This document shows, piece by piece, positions 61,931-64,000 of a DNA stretch of 64,000 nucleotides (within the stretch, counting starts at the first letter, position 1; each line of letters starts with the position of its first letter). The notes below the pieces were generated by a model. It was not told where the DNA came from and searched no databases. It saw only the letters and a program-made list of their open reading frames with translations. The stretch is from NCBI GenBank assembly GCA_026129525.1, contig JAHCHW010000002.1, positions 62,001 to 126,000 of the forward strand, in the 5' to 3' direction. A program made the translations under genes and the position numbers. This stretch comes from Chitinophagales bacterium. GTDB taxonomy: Bacteria > Bacteroidota > Bacteroidia > Chitinophagales > LD1.

Positions 61931-62542
61931 CTACTTTCTGCCCAACAATGTGCTGAAAAAGAAAATCGCGAACCCCACATTCATAAATGTAGGTTTTAAG
62001 TAACCGCCCATGGGTGCAGGTAGTACGGTAAATACCAAAAGTATAACCGCGTGAATCAAAAGTGGATTACAAAAACGAAATTGTGGCTGAAAAGTATTAT
62101 CGGAAGCCAAACGAAAAAAGAGAAGTGTTCCTGCCACATAGCCCGGCACTCCGAGCCACGAGAGAATTTCAAGGTGATGAGTAAAATCTGACAATACACC
62201 CGGGGGTAAGCCATGTGCGCCAGACAAAAAATAATATCCGGCATGAAACGCCCCACCGAAAAACTGAACCGAACAAAGCGAAACAAGAAGCAACAATGCT
62301 GAACTCTGATTCACCGGTTCAAACATTTTTTTCAGATGCCAAAACCCGAAACAGATAAAGAACGCGCACACAATTCCTCCCAACGAACCTATGGAAGCAC
62401 GCAAAGCAGAAATTTGCGGCATGGCACCGAAACTCGACAAATCATACGCAGAACCTGACACAGGTTGCGCCAGTAAAATCATATCGCACAACGCCATTCC
62501 AAGCGCTCCGGCAATACCTATGTATGCAAAAGTGTTTTTCAC
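61931..62542 (-). CDS. Multi-pass membrane protein of unknown function
   Basis: A 203-residue protein with about six hydrophobic helices. It starts at a GTG (62542), with no better ATG upstream in frame. Conserved-looking features are GMALCDMILL in the first helix, FHAGYYFLSGAHGL in a loop, and LAPMGGYLKP-like VLPAPMGGYLKPTFMN near the end. Similar small membrane proteins occur in Bacteroidota (possibly the DUF6796 group, from memory). Neighbours give no functional hint. It sits alone between Nif3 and galU. Confidence 0.6.
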   Translation of the reverse strand: MKNTFAYIGIAGALGMALCDMILLAQPVSGSAYDLSSFGAMPQISALRASIGSLGGIVCAFFICFGFWHLKKMFEPVNQSSALLLLVSLCSVQFFGGAFHAGYYFLSGAHGLPPGVLSDFTHHLEILSWLGVPGYVAGTLLFFRLASDNTFQPQFRFCNPLLIHAVILLVFTVLPAPMGGYLKPTFMNVGFAIFFFSTLLGRK

Positions 62543-62606
62543 AAAATGAATGTAAGGATATACTTGAATAGCAGGTAAACAGCTTTAAGTCGTTCGACCA
62601 CTAACT

Positions 62607-63476
62607 TTAAAATTTTGTTTCGTTGAGCCAGTCGCGCAGTTGCTTTCCTATGTCCGGTCGCTTTAAACCGAGCAGCACGTTTGTTTTTATAAAATCAAGT
62701 TTATTGCCTACATCGTGTCGTTCTCCGTCAAACAGCCAGCCGTACACATGGCGCTTGTTCATCAGCAACCGAATAGCATCAGTCAACTGTATTTCGTTAT
62801 TCACTCCGGCAACAGTATTTCGGAGCGCATCGAATATATCGGGTGTAAGCACATACCTTCCGGCAAATACAAGGTTAGATGGAATGTTATCCTTCGGTGG
62901 CTTTTCAACCATTGCTGTTCCGCAATACAGGCGAGGCTGCACTTCCTCTCCTATAAATACTCCATACCGGTGTGCAATGCTTAGCGGCACCTGTTGTAAA
63001 GCAATTACAGGGTTTTTCTTTTCAGCAAACACTTCAGTTAGCTGTAAGGTAAGCGGACGCTCCGCTTCTATTATTGTATCGCCCAACAATACAACAAAGG
63101 GCTCACCGGCTGCAAATTTCTCAGCGCAAAAAATGGCATCGCCCAACCCTTTCTGTTCATGCTGATATTCGATATGAATATTTGCTAAATGATTGAGCGA
63201 TTGAATTACTTCGAGTTCTCCCTGTTTTCCTTTTGCTTCCAACACTCTTTCCAATTCTTCATCCGGACGAAAGTGTTCGCGCAGCACTTCTTTGCCATCC
63301 GAAATTATTATCAGCACATCGGTAATGCCAGACTGCACCGCTTCTTCCACCACATATTGAATAACCGGTTTATCTACCACCACCAGCATTTCTTTTGGTT
63401 GTGCCTTGGTTGCAGGAAGTAACCGTGTACCAAATCCCGCTGCGGGAACAACTGCTCTCGTTATTTTTTTTTGCAT
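62607..63476 (-). CDS. galU: UTP--glucose-1-phosphate uridylyltransferase
   Basis: A protein of 289 residues from the ATG at 63476. A TTG three codons upstream would overlap the previous gene by four bases but is less likely. The N-terminus VVPAAGFGTRLLPATKAQPKEML is the GalU nucleotidyltransferase signature. Further family landmarks are QKGLGDAI near 110, LLGDTII near 133 and a VEKP motif near 190. It makes UDP-glucose from UTP and glucose-1-phosphate for glycan synthesis. It follows a GHMP sugar kinase by 5 bases, so the kinase product may be its substrate. In that case it could act as a UDP-sugar pyrophosphorylase of different specificity. Confidence 0.9.
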   Translation of the reverse strand: MQKKITRAVVPAAGFGTRLLPATKAQPKEMLVVVDKPVIQYVVEEAVQSGITDVLIIISDGKEVLREHFRPDEELERVLEAKGKQGELEVIQSLNHLANIHIEYQHEQKGLGDAIFCAEKFAAGEPFVVLLGDTIIEAERPLTLQLTEVFAEKKNPVIALQQVPLSIAHRYGVFIGEEVQPRLYCGTAMVEKPPKDNIPSNLVFAGRYVLTPDIFDALRNTVAGVNNEIQLTDAIRLLMNKRHVYGWLFDGERHDVGNKLDFIKTNVLLGLKRPDIGKQLRDWLNETKF

Positions 63477-63481
63477 TGCTT

Positions 63482-64000
63482 TCAAATGATGTCGGGTATA
63501 ATTACTTCGGCATTTATTTTTTTCATGGAGGAAATTAAGTCCGCTAATATTTTTTCGTTTGCGTAGGTGCCGATAATGGCGCCACCAGAACCGGTAAGTT
63601 TAGCACTTGCACCTGCGGAACGCGCTGCGTTCACTAACTCAATATTTCCGTTGTTCACCGGCAACACCTGTTTTCGAATGTCGAAATTTCGGTTCAACAA
63701 CTCCCCTATCTCTTTGTCCCCTTTATTCAGTTTTTGCCAAACCGCTTCGGTGAGTTCTACCCACTGTTTAACCGCTTTATGAACCATCTCCTCTCCTTCC
63801 TCATATCGCTTTGCAAAATTGTTATGTGTTATCTCCGAGCCTTCTGAGAGTGATGTTTTGTAAGCAATATACACAGGGGGCAGTAACCCTTTATCGAACG
63901 GAATATACTCCCCATAGCCCTGACGCTGCATCAAGCTTTTATCGAAGTTCATATAAACGGGGCGGGCATACACCTGCGCTACTCTGTCCTGTAAGCCTGC
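63482..64000 (-). CDS. GHMP family sugar kinase, C-terminal part (cut by window edge)
   Basis: A 3'-terminal fragment of 172 residues; the frame runs open to the window edge, so the start is outside. It begins AGLQDRVAQVYARPVYMNFD, which resembles the segment AGLQDRV-x-QVY of glucuronokinase-like GHMP kinases. The third GHMP motif lies near the end (AKLTGSGGAIIGTY). Such enzymes phosphorylate a sugar at C1 with ATP. The gene is directly followed by galU, the classic salvage pair of sugar-1-kinase plus nucleotidyltransferase. The exact sugar (glucuronate or another) cannot be fixed from this fragment. Confidence 0.8.
   Translation of the reverse strand, partial: AGLQDRVAQVYARPVYMNFDKSLMQRQGYGEYIPFDKGLLPPVYIAYKTSLSEGSEITHNNFAKRYEEGEEMVHKAVKQWVELTEAVWQKLNKGDKEIGELLNRNFDIRKQVLPVNNGNIELVNAARSAGASAKLTGSGGAIIGTYANEKILADLISSMKKINAEVIIPDII

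Noticed and set aside
63477-63485. TTG start of galU giving a four-base overlap with the kinase gene
   Set aside because: The ATG at 63476 gives the usual GalU N-terminus; the TTG adds only three residues.

Overview
This 64 kb window is chromosomal DNA from a member of the Bacteroidota. The sequence supports this in several ways. Five secreted proteins end in type IX secretion (T9SS) sorting domains: type A at 1260, 20504, 21374 and 24163, and type B at 5904. Several promoters fit the Bacteroidota form TTTG-N17-23-TAnnTTTG. There is also an archaeal/eukaryotic-type ProRS, a Bacteroidota-style CcsA/CcmD pair and a START-like family typical of the phylum. The protein style suggests Chitinophagales/Sphingobacteriales relatives, but that is a guess. 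There are no rRNA genes, CRISPR arrays, intact insertion sequences or prophage genes. The only RNA gene seen is tRNA-Trp.

Layout. 0-11.3 kb: two tandem exported paralogs, a secreted trypsin-like protease, a membrane VWA-like protein, a giant repeat adhesin (type B T9SS), a lipoprotein, and ccsA with a CcmD-like partner. 11.4-17.5 kb: rel (ppGpp), an orphan ORF, a penicillin-acylase-family Ntn hydrolase and a lysoplasmalogenase. 17.5-20.4 kb: a minus-strand operon from a strong promoter, tRNA-Trp-secE-nusG-rplK-rplA-rplJ. It ends in a terminator right after rplJ, so the usual rplL-rpoB-rpoC are absent. 20.5-28.4 kb: two paralogous T9SS proteins, a glutathione peroxidase, a GNAT-like protein, a secreted cytochrome c/copper monooxygenase-like fusion and a large PAS histidine kinase. 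28.5-37 kb: an alpha-oxoamine synthase, a dicarboxylate symporter, envelope genes (GT39, PAP2, LptF/G), a START-like protein, a small unknown and a GT2 enzyme. 37-43.2 kb is the most accessory-looking part. It has two unrecognised proteins (one exported coiled-coil, one cytosolic with carboxypeptidase-regulatory-like domains), about 690 bp of non-coding DNA with a degenerate 42-nt periodicity, an MscS channel, and a histidine kinase split by a frameshift at a T6 run. 43.2-64 kb is mostly housekeeping and envelope: purL, a flippase, a polytopic membrane protein, degP, dapF, corA, a PlsC-like acyltransferase, proS, a low-complexity surface protein with an outer-membrane protein, murB with a TPR protein, Nif3 with a zinc-ribbon protein, a membrane protein, galU, and a GHMP kinase cut by the window edge.

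How the genes fit together. Much of the window serves the cell envelope: cell-wall precursors (murB, dapF), LPS and glycan transport or modification (LptF/G, GT39, GT2, flippase), phospholipid acylation, periplasmic quality control (DegP) and T9SS-exported surface proteins. I did not find a clearly new multi-gene system. The best candidates for something undescribed are the cytosolic carboxypeptidase-regulatory-like protein beside the 42-nt repeat block, the secreted cytochrome/PHM-like fusion, and the low-complexity surface protein linked through an intergenic terminator to an outer-membrane barrel.
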